DNA of 64,000 bases from Neohoeflea coraliihabitans (GCF_019334345.1 NZ_JAHWQX010000002.1:434001-498000), one strand, 5' to 3'. Numbered from the stretch's first letter, positions 19,881-29,230 are shown. Numbers and translations: made by a program. Notes: generated by a model not told the origin, from the sequence alone.

Positions 19881-19967
19881 ATATTTCGCTTTTTTAGCAT
19901 TGATTTTGGAACTAGGATGGGATTGATGACCAGCGATGTAGTCCGTCCGTAACGTGGGGAACCCAGA

Positions 19968-21653
19968 ATGGCCAAATCTTCGGAGCCACCGGCGCAGAAC
20001 CTGCTTACCCGCTTAAGTGCCGGAACCGCGGCGCATTTTTATCGCACCGGGGACTGGGCGGATGAGACGATCTACGCCCGTGCTGTGGCCAATGCCCGCT
20101 CTGACGGAGACAAAATCGCCATCCGCGACCGCTTCGTTGCCTTGAGCTTCAGCGAACTTGTCGGTCTTGCGGATCGCCTCGCCATCGATCTCGCCATGCA
20201 GGGCCTGAAACCTGGCGACCGTATCGCCGCATGGCTGTCGAGCCGGGCGGAGCTTGCGATCGTCCTCCTCGCCGCGTCACGAAACCGCTATGTGCTGTGC
20301 CCCTCCCTGCATCGCAATCATACAGTCGATGATATTTTTACACTGTTGAAGCGGGCGTCGGTCCGGGCGCTGGTCGGAGAGATCGGCTATGGTGCCGACA
20401 GCGACAAAGCGGATATCTTTGATAGGGTCAAGGAACTCAAGACGGTCCGGAAGATCTATCGGCTTGAGCCTCCGGTCGAGCGCTCCGCCGCGGACATCGC
20501 CACCGCCATGGGCCTGGACGCGATCGAAAAGACATCGGATCAGCCGGCGGCATCGAGCGCTGATGATATTGTCTATCTCGCCTTTACCAGCGGCACGACC
20601 GGAGAGCCGAAAGGTGTCATGCATTCGAACAATACGCTCCTGGCGAACGCGCGGGCGATTGCAAGCGACTGGAACTTTGATGACGCTTCGGTGATCTATA
20701 CACTCAGCCCGCTCAGCCACAATCTGGGCTTTGGCGCACTTGTGCTGGGCCTGCATGTCGGAGCGCAAACCGTGCTGCACGACGTCCAGCGGGGTGCAAG
20801 CTTGCTGGATCGGTTGCGCGAGACCGGCGCCACCTTCGTCTTCGGCGTGCCGGCCCATGCCATGGATCTGCTTGGCGAGATAGAAGCGGCAGGCGAAGCC
20901 AACCTTCCTAAGATGCGGGGTTTTCGGATATCGGGAGCGGCGGCATCGACATCCGTGGTGGAAGGATTGCTGTCGTATGGCATCGTTCCGCAAAGCGGCT
21001 ACGGCATGACCGAAGCCTGCTCGCATCATTACACGCTCCCGGACGATACGCCGAAGCGGATCATCAACACTTCGGGGCGCGCCTGCTCGAATTACGAAGT
21101 TCAGATCTTCGCGCCGGATGATCCCGACCGTCAACTGCCAACGGGTGAAATTGGGCACATCGGCGGGCGCGGTGCCAGCCTGATGCTCGGCTATTTCGAT
21201 GATCAGACCAATACGGAGAATGCCTTCAACCGTGCCGGCTGGTTCATGACCGGAGATCTCGGTCGTCTTGACGAAGACGGATACCTGCAGATCACCGGAC
21301 GGCTGAAGGACATCATCATCCGGGGCGGCCACAATATTCATCCCTCGCGCATCGAACAGTTGACGATGCGATATCCCGAAGTTGAGAGGGCGGCAGCCCT
21401 TCCCGTCAAGGATGAACGGATGGGAGAGAAAGTGTGTTTGGTCGTGATGGCGAAGAACGGCGCAGACGTCGACCCGCACCAGCTTCTTGCGCATCTGGAC
21501 CGGCTCGGCCTGTCGAAATACGACATGCCGGAATACTTCCTCCAGGTAGACGAGATTCCCCTGAGTGCGAGCGGCAAGATGCTCAAGCGAGCCCTGCAAC
21601 CCGCACTGGCCAACGGCACTCTCTCCCCGCAGCCAATCCGCTTTGAAGGTTGA
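19968..21653 (+). CDS. Acyl-CoA synthetase (AMP-forming ligase)
   Basis: 561 residues with all adenylate-forming motifs: AFTSGTTGEPKGV (P-loop, about residue 205), YGMTEAC (about 345), TGDLG (about 430), the hinge GRLKDIIIRGG and the C-terminal catalytic Lys in SASGKMLKR. It activates a carboxylic acid to its CoA thioester with ATP. The acid is not identifiable; the sequence resembles the medium-chain or cyclic acid group. It begins a plus-strand operon and is followed after 4 bp by a thioesterase gene. Confidence 0.92.
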   Translation: MAKSSEPPAQNLLTRLSAGTAAHFYRTGDWADETIYARAVANARSDGDKIAIRDRFVALSFSELVGLADRLAIDLAMQGLKPGDRIAAWLSSRAELAIVLLAASRNRYVLCPSLHRNHTVDDIFTLLKRASVRALVGEIGYGADSDKADIFDRVKELKTVRKIYRLEPPVERSAADIATAMGLDAIEKTSDQPAASSADDIVYLAFTSGTTGEPKGVMHSNNTLLANARAIASDWNFDDASVIYTLSPLSHNLGFGALVLGLHVGAQTVLHDVQRGASLLDRLRETGATFVFGVPAHAMDLLGEIEAAGEANLPKMRGFRISGAAASTSVVEGLLSYGIVPQSGYGMTEACSHHYTLPDDTPKRIINTSGRACSNYEVQIFAPDDPDRQLPTGEIGHIGGRGASLMLGYFDDQTNTENAFNRAGWFMTGDLGRLDEDGYLQITGRLKDIIIRGGHNIHPSRIEQLTMRYPEVERAAALPVKDERMGEKVCLVVMAKNGADVDPHQLLAHLDRLGLSKYDMPEYFLQVDEIPLSASGKMLKRALQPALANGTLSPQPIRFEG

Positions 21654-21657
21654 ACGC

Positions 21658-22059
21658 ATGCTGACGGATCGATTGCGCGAGGAAATGACACGGCCACCCT
21701 TCAACGAATGGCTCGGCCCCGTGGCGATCGAAGCTGACGAGGTGGAAAAACGCATTGCTGTCGAACTGCCCTTTCGTCCGGAATTCAGTCACCAAACGGG
21801 CGCGACAGTGTTTCACGGCGGTGTCATCGCGGCCCTGGCCGACATCACGGGCCATGCCGCGGTTGCCGTCTTCCACGGCGCCGTCACGCCGACGATCAGC
21901 CTCAGTACCGAATTTCTCGCGCCGGCCATCGGCGACCGGCTGCGCGCAGTGGGACGACTGCGCAAGAAGGGGCGAACAATTGCGCGTGCCGATGTTGATC
22001 TGTTTGTGGGCGATCGCCTTGTTGCCCTGGCGCGCGGCACATTCAGTACGAAAGGATAA
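21658..22059 (+). CDS. PaaI-like hotdog-fold thioesterase
   Basis: 133 residues from ATG 21658. The hotdog domain has FHGGVIAALADITGHAAV, the helix region of PaaI/YdiI acyl-CoA thioesterases that carries the catalytic acid (Asp or Glu). In aromatic acid pathways such enzymes release CoA from dead-end thioesters or act as a late step. It is directly between the ligase and oxidoreductase genes. Confidence 0.88.
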   Translation: MLTDRLREEMTRPPFNEWLGPVAIEADEVEKRIAVELPFRPEFSHQTGATVFHGGVIAALADITGHAAVAVFHGAVTPTISLSTEFLAPAIGDRLRAVGRLRKKGRTIARADVDLFVGDRLVALARGTFSTKG

Positions 22060-22065
22060 GTGCAG

Positions 22066-23052
22066 ATGAAAGCCGTTGTCATCCACGATTTCGGTCCCGT
22101 CGGCTCGGCGCCTGTCGAAGACATCGCGACGCCCGAGCCTGGCAGGGGAGAAGTATTGGTCAGAATCGCTGCGGTCGCAGCCAACTTCGTCGACACGCTC
22201 GTCCTGACAGGCAAGTACCAGTTTCTTCCCCAGCGTCCGTTCACTCCCGGTAAACTGCCGGTCGGAACCGTTGAGGCGGTCGGGCCTGACGTTGCCGACA
22301 TCAAGGTCGGCGATCGTGTTCTGACGCTCGCAGAACACGGCGGCTATGCCGAAGCGATCAGCGTCGGGGCCGACCAGTGTATTCTGCTGCCAGACACGCT
22401 TTCGTTCCCGGATGCGGCGTCCATGGCTCTCGCCTATGACACTGCCTGGTTCGCGCTGATGGAACGGGCGCGCCTGGAAAAGGGCAACACTGTGCTGGTT
22501 CTCGGCGCCACCGGAGCCGTTGGCCTTGCTGCCATGCAATTGGCCCGGGCCAAGGGGTGCCGCGTCCTGGCCGGGATTTCCTCTGCGAAGAAGACCGACC
22601 TGGTTCGCAAGGCTGGTGCGGACGAACTGATCGATCTCTCAGGCGACAATTTGCGCGACAGCCTTCGCGAACAGGTGCATTCCGCGACCGACGGCCGCGG
22701 CGCCGACATCATCGTTGATGCTCTGGGGGGGGATTTCTTTGACGCCGCTCTGCGCGCCCTGGCTTGGCGCGGACGGCTTGTCGTCATCGGCTTTGCTTCG
22801 GGCCGTATTCCCGAGGTCAAAGCGAACTATCTGCTGTTGAAGAATATCGAGGTCAGCGGCCTGCAAATCAGCGATTACCGCAAGCGGATGCCGGAGCTGA
22901 TGCGGCAGTGCTTTGTCGATATCTTCAGCCTCTATGAACGTGGCGCGATCGCCGCAGCCCCGCCGACAATTTTCACCCTGTCAGATTACCACGTGGCTTT
23001 GACCGGACTGCTCGAGAGGCGGATCGCAGGACGTGCGGTCATCTGTCCCTAG
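22066..23052 (+). CDS. MDR-family NADPH:quinone oxidoreductase-like protein
   Basis: 328 residues from ATG 22066 (AAGGA 9 bp upstream); a GTG at 22060 is also in frame. GroES-like N-domain and Rossmann C-domain with LGATGAVGLAAMQLA (about residue 145). No structural or catalytic zinc cysteines are seen, which fits quinone/enoyl reductases. It probably reduces an enone or enoyl-CoA intermediate; the substrate is unknown. Confidence 0.88.
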   Translation: MKAVVIHDFGPVGSAPVEDIATPEPGRGEVLVRIAAVAANFVDTLVLTGKYQFLPQRPFTPGKLPVGTVEAVGPDVADIKVGDRVLTLAEHGGYAEAISVGADQCILLPDTLSFPDAASMALAYDTAWFALMERARLEKGNTVLVLGATGAVGLAAMQLARAKGCRVLAGISSAKKTDLVRKAGADELIDLSGDNLRDSLREQVHSATDGRGADIIVDALGGDFFDAALRALAWRGRLVVIGFASGRIPEVKANYLLLKNIEVSGLQISDYRKRMPELMRQCFVDIFSLYERGAIAAAPPTIFTLSDYHVALTGLLERRIAGRAVICP

Positions 23053-23091
23053 TCTCCACCAGAAGAAACCCGAACGAGGGAGAGTACATCA

Positions 23092-23547
23092 ATGGACTTG
23101 AAGGGGACCGAGCAGATTGCTGCCTCAAAGGACGCCGTGTGGGCTGCCCTGAATGATCCGAATGTTCTGAAAGACTGCATACCCGGCTGCCAATCCCTCG
23201 AGAAGATTGACGAGCAGTCGATGAAGGCCACCGTCAAGCTCAAGATTGGCGTGGTCTCGGCAAGATTCAATGGCGCAGTATCCCTCAAGAATATCGACCC
23301 TCCAAATGCCTATCGCATCGAGGGCGAGGGGAAAGGTGGCGTTGCCGGTTTTGCTAGCGGTGGCGCCGATGTCGTCCTGACTGCAATCGACGCCTCGACG
23401 ACCGAATTGCATTATGACTGCCAGGCGCGGGTCGGCGGCAAGATCGCGCAAATGGGCAGTCGGTTGATCGACAGTACCGCCCGCAAGCTGGCGGCACAGT
23501 TTTTCACGCGCTTCAATGAGATCGTCTCGGAGACCGCCGACAGGTAG
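23092..23547 (+). CDS. CoxG-like SRPBCC-domain protein
   Basis: 151 residues, the usual size of CoxG/carbon monoxide dehydrogenase subunit G proteins. The START/Bet v1-like barrel begins MDLKGTEQIAASKDAVW and includes VLKDCIPGCQSLEKI, a typical CoxG segment. CoxG proteins help anchor or assemble Mo-hydroxylases at the membrane. Here it lies in the divergent operon rather than next to the Mo-hydroxylase genes, which links the two operons functionally. Confidence 0.88.
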   Translation: MDLKGTEQIAASKDAVWAALNDPNVLKDCIPGCQSLEKIDEQSMKATVKLKIGVVSARFNGAVSLKNIDPPNAYRIEGEGKGGVAGFASGGADVVLTAIDASTTELHYDCQARVGGKIAQMGSRLIDSTARKLAAQFFTRFNEIVSETADR

Positions 23548-23623
23548 CGCGGATCGGGGTACCCTGCCACTGGCGAGGCAGGCCACCTGCGGATCAATCA
23601 GTCGGCTTGACGGAGGAAACACG

Positions 23624-24349
23624 ATGGCGCGGCAACGACCGACCGAACTGATCGAACATCTGGTGACGGGGACGGGTATCCTCGTTAACGAGGGAATAAT
23701 GGACGTGTTCGGTCACGTCGCTGTCCGCGATCCAGACGAAGCCGGCATATTCTGGTTGGCCCGGGCCTGTGCGCCAGCCAGACTTCGCGCAGACGATCTC
23801 TTGCCCTTCGATCTCGACGGATCGCCAATCGACGAGACGGGGGATGCACTGTACTCCGAGCGTTTCATTCACGCGGCCGTATTCCGAGCTGATCCTACCG
23901 CGACTGCCAGCTGCCATCACCATGCGGCGTCGATCATGCCCTTTTGCATGGGCGGTCAGACACTCCACGCCGTCAGCCAGACCGGTGCCTGGATGGGCTG
24001 TGCGGTGCCGCTGTGGGACAGCCGCACGAAATTCGGCGATACGGCCATGCTCGTCAACGACATGGAGCAGGCCGCCGATCTCGCATCGACGCTGGCGGAG
24101 CAGCGCATAGTGCTGATGCGAGGGCATGGCGCCCTCGTGACTGGCACGTCGATCCAGGACGTGATTTTCCGTTCGATCCACGCGTGCCGGGAAGCCGATA
24201 CGCTGGCTGCGGCGCTGCGCATCGGCTCGGTGACCAAACTTTCAGAGGGTGAGATAAAGCGCGTCGGGACCCCATCGCCGGCAGCGGTCGAACGGGCCTG
24301 GGCGCACTGGACGGCGCGTCTTGAGATTGCGAAAGCGACGGAAAATTGA
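23624..24349 (+). CDS. Class II aldolase/adducin-family protein
   Basis: 241 residues from ATG 23624 with GGAGGAAA upstream. A metal site is indicated by CHHHAASIMPF (about residue 98) and MRGHGALV (about residue 165). The family includes sugar-phosphate aldolases, but many members in aromatic pathways are hydroxy-aromatic acid decarboxylases or hydrolases, and the operon context favours such a role (inference). Confidence 0.85.
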   Translation: MARQRPTELIEHLVTGTGILVNEGIMDVFGHVAVRDPDEAGIFWLARACAPARLRADDLLPFDLDGSPIDETGDALYSERFIHAAVFRADPTATASCHHHAASIMPFCMGGQTLHAVSQTGAWMGCAVPLWDSRTKFGDTAMLVNDMEQAADLASTLAEQRIVLMRGHGALVTGTSIQDVIFRSIHACREADTLAAALRIGSVTKLSEGEIKRVGTPSPAAVERAWAHWTARLEIAKATEN

Positions 24350-24386
24350 TCAGATCGGCCAGGACGCGAACGTTTTCAGGAAGCAG

Positions 24387-25064
24387 ATGATGACCAAAGT
24401 CTGGGATGCCTTCGTTTCGGAACGCGACCGCAGGATCTTCCGGGCTGCAGGCTACGGCGTGCAAGGCGAAAAGCCCGCCCGTCCGGCGCTCTTGCTGATC
24501 GGTTTCGAACAGCGACATCTCGAAGGTCCCGACGCCGTAGCCGGGGCACGGGAGGCCGGAGAGAAGGCGCGGCGCCTGATGGTGCAATGCCGGGCAAAAG
24601 GCCTGCCGGTCATTCACGTTGCCGGTCCAACCCCAAGCGACGGTCATCCCGGACCGCACGAAAATGGAGAGGCAACCTCCCCCGTTGGCGGAAGCGACTT
24701 TGCGGCCAACATGATGCCTGAACCGCGTGACATTGTTCTCAGGCGGCACGCACCGTCCGCGTTTTTCGATAGTGATCTGATGAGCTTTCTCAATCTGCTC
24801 GGCGCCGACGGTCTGATCCTCGCCGGCGGGCAGACGGCCGGCGCTTTACGCGCTACGGCTATCGACGCGTTCAGTCTCAACCTGCGGGTCGTCATCGCCG
24901 ACGACGCCTGCTTCGACATGTGGCAGGCAAGCCATGCCATCGCGCTTTGCGATCTGGACGCCAAATATGCAGACCCAGCGTCGGTCGAAATGCTGGCGGA
25001 GTGGATTGAAACGCTGCCGGCGAATGCATTTGCCCTGCCCGCCGGTGAAAGGGTCAAACCATGA
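24387..25064 (+). CDS. Isochorismatase-fold protein lacking the catalytic triad (probable pseudoenzyme)
   Basis: 225 residues from ATG 24387 (AGGAAG upstream; ATG 24390 also possible). It aligns along its whole length with the next gene and has the isochorismatase fold. The catalytic Asp position reads Gly39 (PALLLIGFEQ), the Lys position Arg119 (LRRHAPSAFF) and the nucleophile Cys position Ala152 (GGQTAGALRAT). All three residues of the cysteine-hydrolase triad are therefore missing. Its 4-bp ATGA overlap with the intact paralogue suggests a stoichiometric partner, for example a regulatory or structural subunit. Confidence 0.82.
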   Translation: MMTKVWDAFVSERDRRIFRAAGYGVQGEKPARPALLLIGFEQRHLEGPDAVAGAREAGEKARRLMVQCRAKGLPVIHVAGPTPSDGHPGPHENGEATSPVGGSDFAANMMPEPRDIVLRRHAPSAFFDSDLMSFLNLLGADGLILAGGQTAGALRATAIDAFSLNLRVVIADDACFDMWQASHAIALCDLDAKYADPASVEMLAEWIETLPANAFALPAGERVKP

Positions 25065-25777
25065 TCTGGGACCAATTCCTCTCCGAAGCGGATCGGCGGA
25101 AACTCGGACAGATCGGCCGCACCGGTCCTGACGGCCTGGGACAGCGGCCGGCGATCATGGTCATTGACGTCTCTTGGGGATTTGCCGGCGATGAGCCAGG
25201 CGAGGACATTCTCGCCAGCATCAAGCGGTGGCCAAATTCGTGTGGCGCCGAAAGCTGGCAGGCTATCGAACGGATCCAGATCCTGTGCGATGCAGCGCGG
25301 GCGCAGGGTGTTCCGATCATTTATACCACGGGCCAGGCTCGCGCCGATGCCTGGGATATCGGAAGCTGGGCCTGGAAGAATTCGCGGACGCGAGAGCAGG
25401 TCCCGGTTTCGGTTCAGGAGCGGGATGCAAACGAGATCGTCGCGCCGCTGGCCCCGACGTCTTCCGATGCCGTGATCTACAAGCGCAAGCCGTCTGCCTT
25501 TTTCGGTGCGCCGACCGCAACACATCTCCGGCGGCTGGGCTGCGACAGTGTTCTTCTGACCGGCACCACCACATCCGGTTGCGTCCGGGCCAGCGCCGTC
25601 GATGCCTTCAGTCACGGGTTCAAGGTTGCTGCCGTCAGTGACGGCTGCTTTGACCGTGTACAGGCCAGCCATGCGCTTGCTCTATTCGACATTGCGATGC
25701 GTTACGGCACCGTGCTCGACACGCAGGCAGGCATCAGCCATCTCAACGGGCTGGCCGATCAGAGAACTGCAGGCTGA
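25061..25777 (+). CDS. Isochorismatase-family amidohydrolase (N-carbamoylsarcosine amidase-like)
   Basis: 238 residues. The triad is complete: Asp36 (AIMVIDVSWGF), Lys141 (YKRKPSAFFG) and Cys174 (TTTSGCVRASAVDAF). The size and motif context match N-carbamoylsarcosine amidase and maleamate amidohydrolase relatives, which release ammonia from amides. It is the last gene of the operon and is translationally coupled to its triad-less paralogue. Confidence 0.9.
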   Translation: MIWDQFLSEADRRKLGQIGRTGPDGLGQRPAIMVIDVSWGFAGDEPGEDILASIKRWPNSCGAESWQAIERIQILCDAARAQGVPIIYTTGQARADAWDIGSWAWKNSRTREQVPVSVQERDANEIVAPLAPTSSDAVIYKRKPSAFFGAPTATHLRRLGCDSVLLTGTTTSGCVRASAVDAFSHGFKVAAVSDGCFDRVQASHALALFDIAMRYGTVLDTQAGISHLNGLADQRTAG

Positions 25778-25816
25778 GCTGACAGCGGCGGGTCCGACCG
25801 CGGAAAGGCATGGGCC

Positions 25817-25835
25817 GCCCGGCTCTTCTCCGGGC
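25817..25835. other. GC-rich hairpin between convergent operons
   Basis: GCCCGG and CCGGGC arms around a 7-nt loop in the 70-bp gap between the isochorismatase and DctM stops. There is no U-tract, so terminator activity is uncertain. Confidence 0.35.
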
Positions 25836-25847
25836 CGCAGCATGGCG

Positions 25848-27161
25848 TCACCGCATCAGCGATGGCAGGAACGTGACCAGCGGCGGGTAGATCGCCATGA
25901 TCGCCATGCCAAGCACGAATAACCCGATGAACGGCCAGGTCGAACGAAAGATCGTTGTGAGGCTCTCTTCCGGCGCTGCACCCTTCAATGCGAAAAGAAC
26001 ATAGCCGAAGGGCGGCGTGATGCCGCCGAGGGTGATATTGACGAGGAAAAGAAGCCAGAACCAGAGCGGATCATAACCGATCGCATGCACCAGCGGCAGA
26101 TAGATCGGCACCACAATGAGCATCAGTGCGATCTGATCGAGGAACATGCACATCACGAAGGGAAATGCCATCAACACGATCAGCATGGCCCAGGTGGAAA
26201 GGTCCAGCCCCCCAATCAGCGAGGTGAGGGCCGAGACGCCACCGGTCATCGCCAATAGCTGGCTGAACATCTTCGAGGATGCCATGATGAGGAGGATCAT
26301 CGCAGAGATCTTTGCCGCCGAAAACACCGCCTCAAGCAAGGTCCGCAGTGCCAGACGCTCGTAGATGAAAGCGGTAACCAGTGCACCGAGGACGCCCGTC
26401 GCAGCCGCCTCGGAGGGCGTGGCGATCCCGGCCATGATGAACCCCATGATCGCACCGATAATGATCGTGAAGGGTGCGAGGTGAAGAAGGGCCTGAACAA
26501 CTTCGCCGGCGTTGCGCTGACGGTACGGCGCGTCAATCTCACTGGTATCGAGGCTTGGATTCAGCCTGACCCGGATCAGGATATAGACGATGAAGAGCGT
26601 CGAAAGCAAAAGTCCGGGAACGATGCCGGCCACCAAGAGATCACCGATCGAAACACCGGCCAGAGTGCCGACGATGATTGCCAGCAAGGAGGGGGGAATG
26701 ATCGGTGCCAGTGACGCTCCGGACACAATCGCACCCATTGCCAGCGAGGACGAGCCGCCCCGCGCCTTGATGCCCGGCAGCAAAGTTTTCCCCAGCATCG
26801 CAGCTACGCCCATCGCTGCGCCGGACAGGGCGCCGAAGACGGTCGAAAGGATGATGGCGAGGACGAATTGGCGCCCCCGCAGACGGCCGACGAGCACGTC
26901 GATCGATTCGAACATGACCTTGAGTGCGCGTCCGCGAAACAACAATTCGCCGAGAAGAATGAAGAGCGGGATGGCAGTCAATGACCCCGTCGTGGCTGTG
27001 TCATAGATGGAGTTGGCGAGCAGGGTGAACCCGTTCGTGCCGAGCACCATGACTGTTCCCGCCAGGTTGACGACCAGAAAGGCAACGAAAATCGGCAGGC
27101 CGGAAGCAAACAGGATCAGGAGGGCGCCGGCGAGGACGAAGACAGCTTCGATGCCGGTCAT
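25848..27161 (-). CDS. dctM: TRAP transporter large permease subunit DctM
   Basis: 437 residues of almost continuous hydrophobic segments with GAAMGVAAMLGKTLLPG and SLAPIIPPSLLAIIVG, typical of DctM. It forms the ion-coupled channel of the tripartite system. Its ATG overlaps the dctQ stop by 1 bp (TGATG). Confidence 0.93.
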   Translation of the reverse strand: MTGIEAVFVLAGALLILFASGLPIFVAFLVVNLAGTVMVLGTNGFTLLANSIYDTATTGSLTAIPLFILLGELLFRGRALKVMFESIDVLVGRLRGRQFVLAIILSTVFGALSGAAMGVAAMLGKTLLPGIKARGGSSSLAMGAIVSGASLAPIIPPSLLAIIVGTLAGVSIGDLLVAGIVPGLLLSTLFIVYILIRVRLNPSLDTSEIDAPYRQRNAGEVVQALLHLAPFTIIIGAIMGFIMAGIATPSEAAATGVLGALVTAFIYERLALRTLLEAVFSAAKISAMILLIMASSKMFSQLLAMTGGVSALTSLIGGLDLSTWAMLIVLMAFPFVMCMFLDQIALMLIVVPIYLPLVHAIGYDPLWFWLLFLVNITLGGITPPFGYVLFALKGAAPEESLTTIFRSTWPFIGLFVLGMAIMAIYPPLVTFLPSLMR

Positions 27162-27673
27162 CAGTGCGCAACCTCATGCCGGGCGTGCCACTGTGCCCTC
27201 AGTTTGAGCAGCAGGACGATACCAGACAGGAGAAATCCATAGGCAATCGGTGCGGCGACGGTCCATTTGGGAACCGCAGCCAGAGACATCGTATCGATGC
27301 CACGGACGAAATTGTAATGGGTCTGTTTCAGCGCCAGCCAGCCCACGAAGAAGCAGATGAACGCCGAGATCGACAGGCCGATGGGGATTGCCAGGCGCAG
27401 GATGACAGCAGGCAGGCTGCTTTGAAGCACGGTCACCGCAACATGCGAGCCTTCGCGGGTCAGCTGCGGCATGGTCAGGAACACCGAAGCGCACAGGAAA
27501 TAGGTCACGTAGTCGCTGGCCCAGGAGGTTGGTGCGTTCAGGACGTAACGCATGAATACCTCAATGGAATAGCAAGCAAGGATAGCCACCACGCAGAGCC
27601 CGCCCGCTCCTGCCCCAAGAAACGCAATCCCGAAAACGACGCGTTCGACGCCGTTGCGTTTGGTGGCATTCAT
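27161..27673 (-). CDS. dctQ: TRAP transporter small permease subunit DctQ
   Basis: 170 residues with four predicted membrane helices and the DctQ motif region FMRYVLNAPTSWASDYVTY. It pairs with DctM. It is separated from dctP by about 90 bp that contain a strong hairpin. Confidence 0.9.
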   Translation of the reverse strand: MNATKRNGVERVVFGIAFLGAGAGGLCVVAILACYSIEVFMRYVLNAPTSWASDYVTYFLCASVFLTMPQLTREGSHVAVTVLQSSLPAVILRLAIPIGLSISAFICFFVGWLALKQTHYNFVRGIDTMSLAAVPKWTVAAPIAYGFLLSGIVLLLKLRAQWHARHEVAH

Positions 27674-27708
27674 GCCGCACCCCTTTTGCGCGCCTATCGC
27701 GGTATTTT

Positions 27709-27735
27709 CACCTCCCGCGCGGAACGCGGGAGGTG
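27709..27735 (-). promoter_or_regulatory. Strong intercistronic hairpin between dctP and dctQ
   Basis: Eleven perfect base pairs (27709-27719 with 27725-27735) with a 5-nt loop and no U-tract. It probably protects the dctP message so that binding protein exceeds permease. It matches the position of the hairpin in the TAXI operon. Confidence 0.75.
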
Positions 27736-27764
27736 GTCAGCAACGGGACGGGTCCGCAATGTGA

Positions 27765-28757
27765 TCAGAATGCCAAACCGGCTTCCGTAACAGCTTCCTT
27801 CAATGCCTTCACGCGCTCACCGCCGCGCTCGATTCCGAGCGCCCAGACACCTTCAGCCCAATCATGCTCGACGGTTTGGGCCTTGTCCCCGCAGATCGAA
27901 GTCGCCTGCATACCGCGTTCTTTGAGCGCCGCCTCCTCCTTGTTGGCGACCTCGGCCAATTTCACGATGGCCTGCTTCTCGAGAGCCACGCCCTGATCAA
28001 GAAGAAGCGTCTGCTCGGCTTCGTCAAGACTGTCCCATTTTTCGAGATTCATGAGAATCATGTAGGTCCCGGTTCCGAATGCCGGACGGAGGAAATAATC
28101 GGCGACTTCGAACCAGCCGTAATCCAACGCGCCGATAACCGGCCATGCCGCACCATCAACGACGCCCTTTTCCAGCGCGGAGTAGATTTCCGCCGGGGGC
28201 AGGACGACCGGCTGCGCACCGAGCGACTGGATCAAGGAGGTGTAGGTCGCGGTGCCGCGAATTTTCAGGCCAGCCAGATCACAGCTTTCGCCGATTGGTT
28301 CGCGGAGCAAGAGATTGTAGCCTTCGGGAAGGGTGGGCAGGGCAATGAGTTTAAGGCCCAGTTCCTGATAAGCAGCATCGACCTTGTCCCACACGCCAGA
28401 ACTGCGCCGGCCATCGGGATCGCCCTGCACCGCATCCATCACCAGGCCCATCGACGTTTCATTGGAATGGTAAGCGCCAGAGGTGAACAGGAGGTCGAAA
28501 ACACCGGAAGCAACAGGTTGAAGCTGCTCGAACGGCGGCACCGCCTCCGGACCTGTCATTGAAATCGTCGTTTGTTCATCGGAGGCTTCTTTCACCATTT
28601 CCATGTAAACTTCCGCAACATTCGGAACCACAGGATAGGTGCCATTCCAGCTCGCGAGCATGCGAAAATCCGTCGCTGCGGCCGGACCAGTTAACAAGCC
28701 CGCCGTCAGCACCACAGCCAAAGCGGAAAGACCAGATTTATTCGCAACACGCACCAT
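27765..28757 (-). CDS. dctP: TRAP transporter substrate-binding protein DctP
   Basis: 330 residues. ATG 28757 has GGAGG 8 bp upstream. A signal peptide (about residues 1-28, ending PAAA-T) precedes a DctP domain whose conserved Arg region near residues 150-170 (LAGLKIRGTAT) binds a carboxylate ligand. First gene of dctPQM. The convergent position next to the isochorismatase operon suggests that it imports an organic acid used by the same pathway, but this is inference. Confidence 0.92.
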   Translation of the reverse strand: MVRVANKSGLSALAVVLTAGLLTGPAAATDFRMLASWNGTYPVVPNVAEVYMEMVKEASDEQTTISMTGPEAVPPFEQLQPVASGVFDLLFTSGAYHSNETSMGLVMDAVQGDPDGRRSSGVWDKVDAAYQELGLKLIALPTLPEGYNLLLREPIGESCDLAGLKIRGTATYTSLIQSLGAQPVVLPPAEIYSALEKGVVDGAAWPVIGALDYGWFEVADYFLRPAFGTGTYMILMNLEKWDSLDEAEQTLLLDQGVALEKQAIVKLAEVANKEEAALKERGMQATSICGDKAQTVEHDWAEGVWALGIERGGERVKALKEAVTEAGLAF

Positions 28758-29230
28758 TTCAAACCTCCGATTTTTGTAAGCGTACTTTTATTGGCACATT
28801 TTGCCTGTGTGTAGCAATATCTGGGAGGTTGTATCTTTTTTAGAATTTACTTGGAAGGCGCGCAGGATCGAAGGTTGGTTTTGAGCTCAGCCAGCGCCAT
28901 GGCGGGTTCTCGGGGGGAGTGCAAAGAGGCCCATCATTGGAGGTGGGAGCCCTTGAAAAGAATTCGACAGAAGCCGAAAGGCGACGATGAGAAGTGAACC
29001 CTCGGTCTGCCCCGTTGTCATGAGCCGCGCACGTCGTGGGAGGTGGCTTGAATTGACCGTCCCAACCGGCCCGTTGGCCCAGGTCGCTTGCCTATGGAAG
29101 CTCTGGGAGGTGGGGTATTTTACGGAGTTCTCGCTGCATCCTTCCCGACCGGCCGTCTGCCGATACCGGTGTCACGCCATGCCGGCCTTAGCAAAACGAC
29201 GAAAGCCATTGCACGGCGCAGAGGAGCGGC
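28758..29230. other. Intergenic region between catabolic block and polysaccharide locus
   Basis: About 470 bp without a convincing gene. The left end holds the dctP promoter and leader. A plus-strand ORF from 28987 runs antisense into the glycosyltransferase gene and shows no recognisable protein. I see no clear terminator or repeat. Confidence 0.6.

Noticed and set aside
20277..21755. 492-codon minus-strand ORF
   Set aside because: Antisense of the acyl-CoA ligase gene.
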